32,590 nt of DNA from Opitutus sp. GAS368. GTDB taxonomy: Bacteria > Verrucomicrobiota > Verrucomicrobiia > Opitutales > Opitutaceae. The notes beneath the pieces are model-generated. The model saw nothing but the letters and a program-made list of their open reading frames with translations, was not told the origin of the DNA and did no database searches. This document shows positions 1 to 9,119 of this stretch, in pieces. Numbering within the stretch: the first letter of the stretch is position 1; the number at the start of each line of letters is the position of its first letter. Where the stretch lies: assembly GCA_945903465.1 (NCBI GenBank), contig CAMDOF010000079.1, positions 1-32,590 of the forward strand, written 5' to 3'. Made by a program: the position numbers and the translations under genes.

Positions 1-1344
1 GGTGATTTTCTCCAGGTCGGCGTCGGTCAGCTCGCGGTGGACGCGGTCGATGAGGGTGCCGAGTTTGCGGGCGTCGATGAAGAGGGTTTGCTTGCGGCGG
101 TCGCGGAAGCCGCGTTTGGCGTCGGCCACTTTGTTTTTCGCAAGGAACCAGAGGCAGACGGGAATCTGCGTGCTGTAGAAGAGCTGGCCGGGGAGGGCGA
201 CCATGCAGTCCACGAGGTCGGCTTCGATGAGGGCGCGGCGGATGTCGCCTTCGCCGGATTGGTTGGAGGACATGCTGCCGTTGGCGAGGACGAAGCCGGC
301 CATGCCCTGCGGCGCGAGGTGGTGGATGAAGTGCTGCACCCAGGCGAAGTTGGCGTTGCCCTTGGGCGGGACGCCGAACTGCCAGCGCACGTCGTCGTCC
401 TTGCGGAACCAGTCGGAGTCGTTGAAGGGCGGGTTGGCGAGGACGTAGTCGGCGCGGAGGTCGGGATGGAGGTCGCGGCGGAAGGTGTCGGCGTGCTCGG
501 GACCGAAGTCGGCCTCGATGCCGCGCAGGGCGAGGTTCATCACGGCGAGGCGGCGGGTGGTGGCGTTGCTTTCCTGCCCGTAGATGGAGATGTCGCCGAG
601 CTTGCCGCCGTGGGATTCGACGAACTTTTCCGACTGCACGAACATGCCGCCGGAGCCGCAGGCGGGGTCGTAGATGCGGCCTTTGTAGGGGGCGAGGTCC
701 TTCCGGACTGGCACCGGCTCGACGAGGCAGCGCACGACGCAGGACGGGGTGTAGAACTGGCCGCCGTTCTTGCCCTCGGCGCTGGCGAAGCGGGTGAGGA
801 AATACTCGTAAACGCGACCGAGAAGATCGACGGAGCGGTGAGTCTTCTCGCCCTCGCTGGCGGCGGTGAGTTCGATGGTGGCGATGACATCGATGAGTTC
901 GCCGAGGCGCTGTTTGTCGAGGCCGGGGCGGGCGTAGTCCTTGGGGAGCACGCCTTTGAGGCGCGGGTTGTCGCGCTCGATGGCGACCATGGCGTCGTCC
1001 ACAGTCTTGCCGATGGTGGGCTGCTTGGCGCTGGCCTGGAGGTGAGACCAGCGGGCTTCCTTCGGCACCCAGAAGACGTTCTCAGCTTTGTATTCGTCGG
1101 GGTCTTCAGCATTGGCCCCGGCGTAGTCGCCTGTTTTTACGGTCGAACCGGCGAGGAGCTTGGCGCGGTGCTCCTCAAAGGTATCGGAGATGTATTTGAG
1201 GAAGATGAGCCCGAGGACGACGTGCTTGTATTCCGCTGCGTCCATGTTGTTGCGCAGCTTGTCGGCAGTGAGCCAGAGCTTGGCCTCGAAGCCGATGGTG
1301 GCGGAGGACTGGGCGGAGGAAGCTGAAGAGTTAGCGCGGGCCAT
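1..1344 (-). CDS. hsdM: Type I restriction-modification DNA methyltransferase subunit M, 3' end outside window
   Basis: This is the adenine-N6 methyltransferase (modification) subunit of a type I restriction-modification system. It acts with the specificity subunit HsdS and the nuclease HsdR. The frame is open from an ATG at 1344 to the window edge (448 codons), so the C terminus is missing; family members are usually about 480-530 residues. An in-frame TGA lies four codons upstream of the ATG, which fixes the start, but no clear ribosome binding site is seen. The N terminus has the typical HsdM_N look (FEAKLW, KLRNNMDAAEYKHVVLGLIF). The SAM-binding motif DPACGSGGM starts at about residue 226 and the catalytic NPPF motif is at about 304-307. 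Partner genes hsdS and hsdR would lie beyond position 1. Family assignment is firm; the completeness of the system cannot be judged here. Confidence 0.95.
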   Translation of the reverse strand, partial: MARANSSASSAQSSATIGFEAKLWLTADKLRNNMDAAEYKHVVLGLIFLKYISDTFEEHRAKLLAGSTVKTGDYAGANAEDPDEYKAENVFWVPKEARWSHLQASAKQPTIGKTVDDAMVAIERDNPRLKGVLPKDYARPGLDKQRLGELIDVIATIELTAASEGEKTHRSVDLLGRVYEYFLTRFASAEGKNGGQFYTPSCVVRCLVEPVPVRKDLAPYKGRIYDPACGSGGMFVQSEKFVESHGGKLGDISIYGQESNATTRRLAVMNLALRGIEADFGPEHADTFRRDLHPDLRADYVLANPPFNDSDWFRKDDDVRWQFGVPPKGNANFAWVQHFIHHLAPQGMAGFVLANGSMSSNQSGEGDIRRALIEADLVDCMVALPGQLFYSTQIPVCLWFLAKNKVADAKRGFRDRRKQTLFIDARKLGTLIDRVHRELTDADLEKIT

Positions 1345-2127
1345 GGGTGAGAGTCAGGTGTGCTGGAGATCGCTCGCTTGCCGGCCGGGCACGAACCCAC
1401 CGATCGAGGTGCGAGCGCTCATGCAAGGGACTGGGTCAAGTGAGACGGGTGAGAATTGGGAGGCAGGAAAGCGAAAAGACCCTGAATCGGCGCGGACAAA
1501 ACCGGCGGAAGAAGCGAAACAGTAGACAGAAGTGAATGGTGCGAAATGGAAAGCATCGTCTCGAAACAGGCCTCAAATAGTTGGTTTCCGTGGGCGCGCT
1601 GAACAATCGGATGGCGGCCGAGCATCCTGTGCGCATGTTGGAGATCACGGATCACTTGCTCAAATTGGCCAGCGCATCTGTCGTTGACTACGAAATGACA
1701 AAGCTTCCGTTCACCCTTAAGCCAGAGACTTGGTTCGCGATGGAATATATTTTTCCCAATGCGCAGCGGCACTACTCCCCCGTGTGGATCGAGAGAGTTA
1801 GACGCGACACCAGCCCAGTAAGCTCCTTGGGAGATTTGGTGGGCCCACTCGGACTCGACCAGCCGCCGATACACGCACTCGAAAATCGAAAAGCCCGGGA
1901 TTTGGCTTATACGGCCCGATCTCGCGCTGCGGGTATCAGGGGCTCACCAACCACGACCTGCAGCGGCGTTTGCGAATGACGTCCCCAAGGCGATTCGACG
2001 TGCTCGGCACTAGCCGACGGGGTGCCCCCCACAAGTTGGCAAAATCCGGAGTGAGCCATGAGCTGTCATTCTTCGCCAACGCATCCGCACCGGGACATAA
2101 AACTTATCGTATAAACTGTCATAAACA
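1345..2127. other. Unassigned stretch between hsdM and tRNA-Val
   Basis: About 780 bases without a recognisable gene. The base composition looks less GC-rich than the flanking genes. Two overlapping opposite-strand open frames exist: about 151 codons at 1419-1874 (minus) and about 132 codons at 1581-1979 (plus). Neither has a recognised domain, a clear ribosome binding site or a codon pattern that favours one over the other, so I do not call either as a gene. No integrase, inverted repeats or terminator were recognised. The stretch lies directly beyond the 3' end of the tRNA, where integrated elements commonly sit. Confidence 0.4.
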
Positions 2128-2204
2128 TGGTGGACGCTGGCGGACTCGAACCGCCGACCCCCTGCGTGTGAAGCAGGTGCTCTAACCAACTGAGCTAAGC
2201 GTCC
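2128..2204 (-). tRNA. tRNA-Val (anticodon CAC)
   Basis: Read on the minus strand from 2204, a complete cloverleaf can be folded. The acceptor stem GGACGCT pairs with AGCGTCC. The D arm is GCTC/GAGC. The anticodon stem CCTGC/GCAGG encloses loop TTCACAC, with anticodon CAC at 2170-2168. The T arm is GGCGG TTCGAGT CCGCC. The discriminator base is A, and the CCA end is encoded at 2130-2128. It reads the valine codon GTG. It lies downstream of nth on the same strand, and the 3' end faces the hsdM region. Confidence 0.96.
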
Positions 2205-2278
2205 CTCTTGAACACGGAACCGTGGACAGGCGCCCAGAGGGAATCAATCTTGTTTTCTGATCCCGCGCGATCGGCCCG

Positions 2279-2929
2279 CTATTTTTTTGTCCGGAGAGCC
2301 CGGCGACGCTCGGGCGCGACTGCTCGGCACAGCTCACATACCCGACCGTCGCACCCTCGGGCCGTGCAGTGTTCACGCCCGTAAAAAATAATCCGCAGGT
2401 GCAACTGGTTCCAATGTTCCTGGGGAAACAGTTTCTTCAAATCGCGCTCCGTCTCCTCGACGTTTCGTCCCGAGGTAAGCTTCCACCGCTGCGCCAAACG
2501 ATGAATATGCGTATCGACTGGGAACGCCGGTACTCCGAAAGCCTGCGCCATCACCACGCTCGCCGTTTTGTGCCCCACCCCCGGCAATTCCTCGAGTTCG
2601 GCAAATGTCCTCGGCACCTCGCCCCCGTGTTTTTCGAGCAGCAGGCGCGCGAGCCCGGCGATCGCCTTCGCTTTTTGCGGGGAGAGCCCACAGGGCCGGA
2701 TGATGCGCTGAATCTCCGCGACGGGTACCTCCGCCATGCTCTGTGGCGTATCCGCCCGCGCAAATAACCGGGGAGTCACCTGATTCACTCGCGCATCCGT
2801 ACACTGCGCGGAAAGCAGCACCGCAATTAACAAAGTAAACGGATCGCGGTGCGCCAAGGGTACCGGCGTTGCTGGATAAAGCTGGGCCAGCCGGAGATCA
2901 ATCAGAGCAGCCCGGTTCGCGCGTGTCAT
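2279..2929 (-). CDS. nth: Endonuclease III (DNA glycosylase / AP lyase)
   Basis: A 216-residue base-excision repair enzyme that removes oxidised pyrimidines and cleaves the abasic site. The helix-hairpin-helix LPGVGHKTA carries the catalytic lysine at about residue 121, and the catalytic aspartate is D139 in VDTHIHR. Length matches the family (E. coli 211). The C-terminal cysteines are C188, C193, C198 and C201, a C-X4-C-X4-C-X2-C pattern. The classic iron-sulfur pattern of endonuclease III is C-X6-C-X2-C-X5-C, so cluster binding is uncertain. The gene starts with ATG at 2929 and is divergent from gcvP. Its stop is about 75 bases upstream of tRNA-Val. Confidence 0.95.
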   Translation of the reverse strand: MTRANRAALIDLRLAQLYPATPVPLAHRDPFTLLIAVLLSAQCTDARVNQVTPRLFARADTPQSMAEVPVAEIQRIIRPCGLSPQKAKAIAGLARLLLEKHGGEVPRTFAELEELPGVGHKTASVVMAQAFGVPAFPVDTHIHRLAQRWKLTSGRNVEETERDLKKLFPQEHWNQLHLRIIFYGREHCTARGCDGRVCELCRAVAPERRRALRTKK

Positions 2930-3143
2930 AAACCCAAGAACAACGCGTTTTCATCCCAACATAAATCCTTTAATCAACGCGCTCGGTCGAAAGCGCGATC
3001 CCCAAAAATCGCGTTTACCGCCTCAGCCGCCCTCGGCGCACCGCGCATCAAAAATCGCAGTAAAAATCTCAAAATATAAACCTCCGGCCAAGATGAAATC
3101 GCGGTTGCGCCACTTCATTACTCGCATAATTTTCGCGGAAATC
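2930..3143. promoter_or_regulatory. Divergent nth/gcvP intergenic region, likely holding both promoters
   Basis: A 214-base region between divergent genes, richer in A and T near gcvP. On the plus strand a weak candidate promoter is TTGCGC (3104-3109) followed at 16 bases by TAATTT, just before the preferred gcvP ATG. A TATAAA lies at about 3074-3079. No glycine riboswitch structure was recognised. These promoter calls are weak. Confidence 0.3.
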
Positions 3144-6062
3144 ATGCTCTCGAGTACCGACCTCCTCGCACCCACCGACTCATTCGCGCGCCGCCATCAC
3201 GGCAACGAGCCAACTGACACGGGCGCGATGCTCGCAACTCTCGGCTACGCCTCGCTCGAGGACCTCACCGCTGCCGCAGTGCCGGCCGCGATTCGGCGCG
3301 GGCCGCTCAATCTGCCCGCCGCCATCGGCGAGAGCGCGGCCTTGGCGGAGCTGCGCCGCGTCGCGAACCACAACCAGGTTTTCCGCAGTTGTATCGGGCT
3401 TGGGTACGCCGCGACCTTCACCCCTCCGGTCATCCAGCGCAACATTCTCGAAAACCCAGGCTGGTACACCGCCTACACTCCCTACCAAGCCGAAATCTCT
3501 CAGGGTCGGCTTGAAGCGCTCCTCAATTTTCAGACACTCGTCACCGAGCTCACCGGCCTTGAAATCGCCAACGCCTCCATGCTCGACGAAGGCACCGCCG
3601 CCGCCGAGGCCATGATGATGTGCCACCGCCTGAAAGACGGGGATAGCGCCACGCCTCGCACCTTCTTTGTTTCGGAAAAATGCCATCCGCAGACGATTGA
3701 TATCATCAAGACTCGCGCCACCCCTTTGGGCTTTACCGTGGCGGTCGGCGATCACCGGACGTTTCACGTGGCGCCAGATTGCTTCGGCGTCCTCGTGCAA
3801 TACCCCGACACCACGGGCTCGATCCACGACTTCACCGAGTTTTTTAACGCCGCCCACGCCGTCGGTGCCTTTACGATTGTCGCGGCCGATCTGCTCGCGT
3901 TAACCCTGTTGCGCGCCCCGGGCGAATTCGGGGCCGACGTCGCCGTCGGTTCCGCGCAACGCTTTGGCGTCCCCATGGGATTTGGTGGTCCCCACGCTGG
4001 CTTCCTCGCGACCAAAGATGCCTTTAAACGCCAGATGCCAGGCCGGCTCGTCGGTGTATCCAAGGACGCCCAAGGCGATCCCGCGATGCGGTTGGCCCTC
4101 GGCACCCGCGAGCAGCACATCCGACGCGACAAAGCCACTTCGAATATCTGCACCGCGCAGGTGCTGCTCGCGGTCATGGCGTCGATGTACGCGGTCTATC
4201 ATGGGCCGGAGGGCCTGAAGCAAATCGCGCGGCGGATCAAACTGCTCACCGAACTGCTCGCCGCCGGTCTGCGGCACGCCGGTGCCGCGGTTAACAAGGA
4301 ACCCTTCTTCGATACGCTGACGGTCCAAGGCGTCGACGCCACGCGGATCCACGCCGCCGCCCAAGCGAAGAAAATTAATCTAAGAGCCATCGACGCCACG
4401 AGCGTTGGCATCGCGTTGGATGAAACTTCTACGGCCGAGGAAGTCGCCACCCTTCTCGGACTTTTTAGCGAAGCCGCCCTTGGCGCCTGCCCGGCGCAGC
4501 GAGCCGCGCTCACGCCGACACACGCGCAGTTTCCCGCGCCATTCGCCAGAAATTCTTCCTTCCTTGAGCACACCACTTTTCAACGCTACCACACCGAGCA
4601 CGAAATGCTTCGGTACATCCGGCGTCTCGAGGCCAAGGATCTGTCACTGTGCCACTCGATGATCTCGCTCGGGTCTTGCACGATGAAGCTCAACGCCACC
4701 AGCGAGATGTTTCCGGTGTCGTGGCCTGAGTTTGGCCAATTGCATCCGTTCGCTCCCGCCGAGCAGACGCGCGGCTATGCCCAGCTGTTTACCGACCTCG
4801 AGACGTGGCTCGCCGAGATCACCGGCTTCGCTGCTGTCTCGCTCCAACCCAACGCCGGCTCCCAAGGAGAATACGCCGGCTTGCTCGTCATTCGTGCCTT
4901 CCACGAATCGCGCCACGAGGGTCACCGCAATATCTGTCTCATTCCCACCAGCGCCCACGGCACCAACCCCGCCAGCGCAACGATGTGCGGTTACCAGGTC
5001 GTTCCGGTCGCGTGCGATTTAAACGGCAACATCGATCTCGCCGATCTCAACGCCAAGATCGCCGCCCACGCTCCGACCCTCGCCGCCCTCATGGTGACCT
5101 ACCCCTCGACGCATGGCGTCTTCGAGTCTGGTATCAGAGAGATCTGTGCGACCATCCATCAACACGGCGGCCAAGTGTATATGGACGGCGCCAATATGAA
5201 TGCGCAGGTCGGACTCACTTCCCCCGGCTTCATCGGCGCCGATGTCTGCCATCTTAATCTCCACAAAACATTCTGCATTCCGCACGGCGGCGGCGGCCCC
5301 GGCATGGGCCCGATCGGCGTCGCTGCCCACCTCGCGCCTTTCCTCCCTTCCCACCCGGTCGCCCCCGTCGCTTCCGCGACTACACGCGCCGCTCTCCACC
5401 CGCATCTGCGCCCGATCGGGGCCGTCTCCGCCGCGCCCTTCGGCTCCGCTTCCATCCTCGTCATCTCGTGGATGTATATCCGGATGATGGGTCCCGACGG
5501 TCTCACCGCCGCCACCAAGCTCGCCATCCTCAACGCCAATTACGTCGCCCGCCGGCTTGAAAATTTTTTTCCCGTCCTCTACCGCGGCAACGCCGGTCTC
5601 ATCGCCCACGAATGCATCCTGGATTTCCGCGGCTGGAAAAAATTTGGTATCGAAGTCGAGGATACCGCTAAGCGTCTGATGGATTACGGCTATCACGCGC
5701 CGACCATGTCGTTCCCTGTTCCCGGCACCCTCATGATCGAACCCACCGAGAGTGAAGCTCGCAGCGAACTCGATCGTTTCTGCGATGCGCTGATCTCCAT
5801 CCACGGCGAAATGCAAGCCGTCGTCACGGGTGCATCCGATAAAATCAACAACCCGCTAAAATTCGCCCCGCACACGGCCAAGGTCGTCTGCGCCGATACT
5901 TGGGACCATCCCTATTCCCGCGAGACCGCGGCTTTCCCCGACCGTTTTACGCGTGCCAGCAAATTCTGGCCCAGCGTTGGCCGCGTCGATAACGTCTACG
6001 GCGATCGCAACCTCGTCTGCTCATGCGAAGGCATGGCCGCCTACGCGGAGCCGAAGGGGTAG
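3144..6062 (+). CDS. gcvP: Glycine dehydrogenase (decarboxylating), glycine cleavage P protein
   Basis: The PLP-dependent P protein of the glycine cleavage system. It decarboxylates glycine and passes the aminomethyl group to the lipoyl arm of GcvH. From the ATG at 3144 it is 972 residues, the size of single-chain GcvP (E. coli 957), with N- and C-terminal aminotransferase-like halves. The PLP lysine is about K708 in LNLHKTFCIPHGGGGPG, a hallmark of the family. The N-terminal LLAPTDSFARRH fits the usual GcvP start. The frame is open back to an ATG at 3093, which would add 17 residues rich in basic and hydrophobic amino acids; homologues make 3144 more likely. gcvT and gcvH are not in this window, so the gene is separated from its partners. 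Confidence 0.96.
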   Translation: MLSSTDLLAPTDSFARRHHGNEPTDTGAMLATLGYASLEDLTAAAVPAAIRRGPLNLPAAIGESAALAELRRVANHNQVFRSCIGLGYAATFTPPVIQRNILENPGWYTAYTPYQAEISQGRLEALLNFQTLVTELTGLEIANASMLDEGTAAAEAMMMCHRLKDGDSATPRTFFVSEKCHPQTIDIIKTRATPLGFTVAVGDHRTFHVAPDCFGVLVQYPDTTGSIHDFTEFFNAAHAVGAFTIVAADLLALTLLRAPGEFGADVAVGSAQRFGVPMGFGGPHAGFLATKDAFKRQMPGRLVGVSKDAQGDPAMRLALGTREQHIRRDKATSNICTAQVLLAVMASMYAVYHGPEGLKQIARRIKLLTELLAAGLRHAGAAVNKEPFFDTLTVQGVDATRIHAAAQAKKINLRAIDATSVGIALDETSTAEEVATLLGLFSEAALGACPAQRAALTPTHAQFPAPFARNSSFLEHTTFQRYHTEHEMLRYIRRLEAKDLSLCHSMISLGSCTMKLNATSEMFPVSWPEFGQLHPFAPAEQTRGYAQLFTDLETWLAEITGFAAVSLQPNAGSQGEYAGLLVIRAFHESRHEGHRNICLIPTSAHGTNPASATMCGYQVVPVACDLNGNIDLADLNAKIAAHAPTLAALMVTYPSTHGVFESGIREICATIHQHGGQVYMDGANMNAQVGLTSPGFIGADVCHLNLHKTFCIPHGGGGPGMGPIGVAAHLAPFLPSHPVAPVASATTRAALHPHLRPIGAVSAAPFGSASILVISWMYIRMMGPDGLTAATKLAILNANYVARRLENFFPVLYRGNAGLIAHECILDFRGWKKFGIEVEDTAKRLMDYGYHAPTMSFPVPGTLMIEPTESEARSELDRFCDALISIHGEMQAVVTGASDKINNPLKFAPHTAKVVCADTWDHPYSRETAAFPDRFTRASKFWPSVGRVDNVYGDRNLVCSCEGMAAYAEPKG

Positions 6063-6247
6063 GCCTTTTAGGCACCGAGCCACTCGCCCCCGCCTCGCTC
6101 CAGATAGCACCGCGACGGGCGCCTTCGTTCACTAGGCGCTCGAGGCGCGTGCCAGCGGTTCGCCCGCTCGCCTACCTTCACACGTGGCAGCGCACGCTCC
6201 TTCAAGCCCAGCGCGCAATCCTCTCAGGTCCGCCCCGCCCAACCTGC
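6063..6247. other. Intergenic stretch after gcvP
   Basis: No gene is recognised. A short inverted repeat (GCGCC ... GGCGC around 6120-6140) is present but has no T tract, so it is not a convincing terminator. With the adjoining transposase fragment it forms a gene-poor spacer of about 670 bases between gcvP and the RhtB gene. Confidence 0.35.
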
Positions 6248-6607
6248 TTAGGACCGAGTTTCGCAGTTCAGAAACCCGTCCCATCCGATCGCAGCGACTT
6301 GCGCGATTGAGCGGCTGATTTTCGGCACACCATGACTGGGTTCTCGGGTGCCTTTGGGCAGGCGCAGGCCGAGGTGGGCGAGCCGTTGGGCGGTGGCGGG
6401 CTCGGTTGGGGCGACCACGCGCAGGCGCAGTCCGGTCGCGATCTCGGCGCAGCGCACCGGCACGATCACGTCCACGCTTTTGATCCCGGACATTTGGTTG
6501 ACCAACTGCCGTGCGCAGATGCCGAGCCCTTTCAACTGCATCCACGGTGCGAGCGTGCGCCACAGCGCCAGCGCGAGGAAGCAGACCCACTCGGGGCAGT
6601 CCGGCAA
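6248..6607 (-). pseudogene. C-terminal fragment of a DDE transposase (IS1634/IS4-like)
   Basis: The roughly 120-codon open frame reads like the C terminus of an IS1634-type transposase: a hydrophobic stretch VCFLALALWRTLAPWM, then GLGICARQL, then VDVIVPV, then a segment ending LAHLGLRLP. This is recalled family resemblance, not an alignment. The N-terminal and catalytic DDE regions are missing. Upstream in the same frame a TAA occurs at about 6688, after a few unrelated codons. No terminal inverted repeats were found, so it looks like a decayed remnant and not a working element. Confidence 0.6.
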
Positions 6608-6735
6608 ATAAAGGTCGGCATTTTTCGGCCGATACGGATGCCCCGAACAAGCGCGGACGCCGTTGGCGCGTCGCCAGCGCCAGAATTAATGCGCCAACCG
6701 CGTAGTCGAATTTGACATACAGGAATCGGACGCCC

Positions 6736-7371
6736 TCAGCGCGTCGCCAGGGCCAGACTCACCGCAAAACCCAGCAAAACGACCCCGAGCGACCGATCAA
6801 TCCAATGGCTGTAACGCCGAAATCGGGCCTGGACGTCCCGCCGTGTAAAGACCACCGCGACAAGGCAGAACCACGCCATCGTCACCACCGCCATCCATAC
6901 TCCGTAGGCCAACTGGAGCCCCCCCGGAGTAAGCGGGCTCACGACCAACGCAAAAAGCGAGACGAAGAAAAGCGCCGCCTTCGGGTTCAGTGCGTTCGTA
7001 AAAAAACCCACGGCAAATGCCCGCCGCGCACGGGGCGCGTCCACGCCACCCGCCTCAGGCTCACCCAACCGCGGAGCGGTCGGCAACGCTCGCAAGGACT
7101 GCCATCCCATCCACGCGAGGCACGCGGCCCCGGCCCACTTCACCCCGCTAAACCCAAAATTACCGCTGTGCACCAACCAACCTAGACCTAGACAAACATA
7201 ACTGACATGCCAGAAAATCGCCATGCCCACGCCCAAGCTCGTCCAGATCGCCGTACGTCGACCAAAGCGCAACGACTGCCGCAGCACCACGGCAAAATCC
7301 GGCCCCGGACTGGCCACCGCCAGCAAGTGAGCGAGCGCCACTTTCAAAAACTCCACCCGGTAATCATCCAT
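6736..7371 (-). CDS. RhtB/LysE family amino-acid exporter
   Basis: A 211-residue inner-membrane protein of the LysE/RhtB superfamily, whose members export amino acids such as homoserine, threonine or lysine. The N-terminal hallmark SPGPDFAVVLRQSLRFGRR is present, followed by the glycine-rich second helix, the conserved NPKAALFF-type motif in mid-protein, and five to six hydrophobic segments. Length is typical. The ATG at 7371 is preceded by CTGAGGT, a plausible ribosome binding site. It begins 30 bases after the ATPase gene stop on the same strand, so co-transcription is possible. The substrate cannot be inferred from sequence. Confidence 0.9.
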   Translation of the reverse strand: MDDYRVEFLKVALAHLLAVASPGPDFAVVLRQSLRFGRRTAIWTSLGVGMAIFWHVSYVCLGLGWLVHSGNFGFSGVKWAGAACLAWMGWQSLRALPTAPRLGEPEAGGVDAPRARRAFAVGFFTNALNPKAALFFVSLFALVVSPLTPGGLQLAYGVWMAVVTMAWFCLVAVVFTRRDVQARFRRYSHWIDRSLGVVLLGFAVSLALATR

Positions 7372-7401
7372 ACCTCAGCGCCCCGAAATCACCACGCACC
7401 C

Positions 7402-9114
7402 TTACAAATCTGGCGGCACCTGCGCCAAGGCTTCGGCCAACGTCGTGAGCCCCTCCTTTACCTTCAGCAGGCTGTCTTCGTGCAAGGTCCGCATGCCTCC
7501 CTGCCGTGCAATTTTTTTCAAGACCGCGGTGTCCGCCTCTTGATTGATCGCCTCAACCAACTCCGGACTGCTGACCATCAACTCATGAATCCCGACCCGC
7601 CCCTTGTAACCGCTCCCGCCACATTTCGGACACCCCGCCGGATTGATTCTGAAAATCGAACCGTGCCAACCCAAGGCTCGCTCGATAAGATGCCGCTCAC
7701 GCCCCTCCGGCGTATACGCCACGCGACAGTGCTTGCAGACCCGACGCACCAAGCGCTGCGCACACACTGCGAGCAGCGACGAAGAAACCATAAAACGTTC
7801 CACCCCCATTTCCGTCAGGCGCGAGACCGTCGTGGGAGCATCGTTCGTATGCAGCGTGGAAATGAGCAAATGGCCGGTGAGCGCCGCTTCCACCGCGATC
7901 CCCGCCGTCTCCCGATCGCGAATCTCACCCACCAGAATGATGTCGGGGTCTTGGCGTAAAAACGACCGCAACGCCGTGGCGAAAGTTAACCCAATCTGAC
8001 GATGCATCTGCATCTGATTTAGCCCCGGCAAGGTATATTCAATCGGATCCTCGGCCGTGCGAATCACTATATCCGGCGTGTTGATCTCGTTGAGCGCCGA
8101 GTAAAGCGTCATGGATTTACCCGAGCCGGTCGGCCCGCAGTGCAAAATCATCCCGTAGGGCTGCTGGATGCACGCCCGGTATTTCGCTAGATTCTCGTCG
8201 GAAAAACCCAGAGCCGCCAACGGGAGCGTGGTCTTCTGCTTGTCGAGAATCCGCATCACGACACCCTCACCATGATTCAGCGGCGCCGTCGAAACGCGCA
8301 GATCAATATCCAGATTTTTTTTTGTAAATTGCTTAAAAATTATGCGTCCATCCTGAGGTAACCGACGCTCCGAGATATCCAAATTGCACATGATCTTCAG
8401 CCGCGCGACGAGGGCGGGACCGACTTTCTTCGGCAGCCGCAACTGCTCGTGACACACCCCGTCGATCCGGTTTCGCACAATCAGCTCTTTCTCCTGCGGC
8501 TCGACGTGGATGTCGCTCGTGCCGGAGAGATACGCCTCCTCAATGATCCGATTCGCCAGCTGGATAATTGGACCCGACTCCTCCGAAACCTCTCCCTTCC
8601 GCACGTCCAGCTCCAGGACGGGCTCATCGTAGGCCGCGCCAATCTTGATCACGACCTCACTCAAACCGCTGGTCTGTTCGGTAACTTTAGCGAATTTGTC
8701 CAGGATATCGCGTTCACGCGCAAACAGCCGGATCACCGTCTTGCCCGTCATCGACTCAATCTCACCCAGCAAACCCACCGCAAACGGATTGGCAAAAGCC
8801 ACCAACAACAAAGGGCCGATTTGACCGACCGGTAAGATGCTGTTGCGCTGGCAATATTCTCGTGGCAGCCGCTCAAACGTTTGGGGCGACAGGCTGCAGC
8901 GCGTGACGTTGAAGGGCGAAAGATTAAACGCCTGGGCCTTGGCGACGAAGCATTGCCAGGCCGTGAGCTTGAATTCCTGCTGCAGCAACTTGTCGAGGAC
9001 ATCACCGCTGAGATCGTCGGGGCGGGCCGCCAACGCACTCATTTGGTCATGGGTCAGTCGTCCCAGCTGAACAAGCTTGGCCACAATCTGCAGCTGGATT
9101 TTTCCAAGAGGCAT
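7402..9114 (-). CDS. PilB/GspE-type ATPase of type IV pilus or type II secretion
   Basis: A cytoplasmic hexameric ATPase that powers pilus extension or pseudopilus assembly. The 570-residue protein has an N-terminal MshEN-like region (about 1-140). The catalytic core follows, with Walker A GPTGSGKS (lysine about 333), the Asp box TAEDPIEYTLPGLNQMQ, Walker B DPDIILVGEIRD, and a His box (STLHTNDAPT). A C-terminal zinc motif has CKHC and CPKC pairs. The ATG at 9114 is six bases after the stop of the upstream gene. The frame continues upstream as 24 codons without family resemblance, so 9114 is preferred. No other pilus or secretion gene is nearby, so PilB cannot be separated from GspE here. Confidence 0.93.
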   Translation of the reverse strand: MPLGKIQLQIVAKLVQLGRLTHDQMSALAARPDDLSGDVLDKLLQQEFKLTAWQCFVAKAQAFNLSPFNVTRCSLSPQTFERLPREYCQRNSILPVGQIGPLLLVAFANPFAVGLLGEIESMTGKTVIRLFARERDILDKFAKVTEQTSGLSEVVIKIGAAYDEPVLELDVRKGEVSEESGPIIQLANRIIEEAYLSGTSDIHVEPQEKELIVRNRIDGVCHEQLRLPKKVGPALVARLKIMCNLDISERRLPQDGRIIFKQFTKKNLDIDLRVSTAPLNHGEGVVMRILDKQKTTLPLAALGFSDENLAKYRACIQQPYGMILHCGPTGSGKSMTLYSALNEINTPDIVIRTAEDPIEYTLPGLNQMQMHRQIGLTFATALRSFLRQDPDIILVGEIRDRETAGIAVEAALTGHLLISTLHTNDAPTTVSRLTEMGVERFMVSSSLLAVCAQRLVRRVCKHCRVAYTPEGRERHLIERALGWHGSIFRINPAGCPKCGGSGYKGRVGIHELMVSSPELVEAINQEADTAVLKKIARQGGMRTLHEDSLLKVKEGLTTLAEALAQVPPDL

Positions 9115-9119
9115 GGGCG

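Noticed and set aside
37..1326. A 429-codon plus-strand open frame
   Set aside because: It is the reverse shadow of hsdM, whose minus-strand product has clear methyltransferase motifs; the plus-strand product is low-complexity Ala/Gly/Val/Glu.
1419..1979. Overlapping open frames of about 151 (minus) and 132 (plus) codons
   Set aside because: No domain, no clear start signal and no codon bias favouring either strand; kept only as an unassigned region.
2930..3143. A glycine riboswitch before gcvP
   Set aside because: No paired aptamer architecture could be recognised in the region.
5019..5816. A 265-codon minus-strand frame inside gcvP
   Set aside because: Antisense shadow of a well-supported GcvP coding region.
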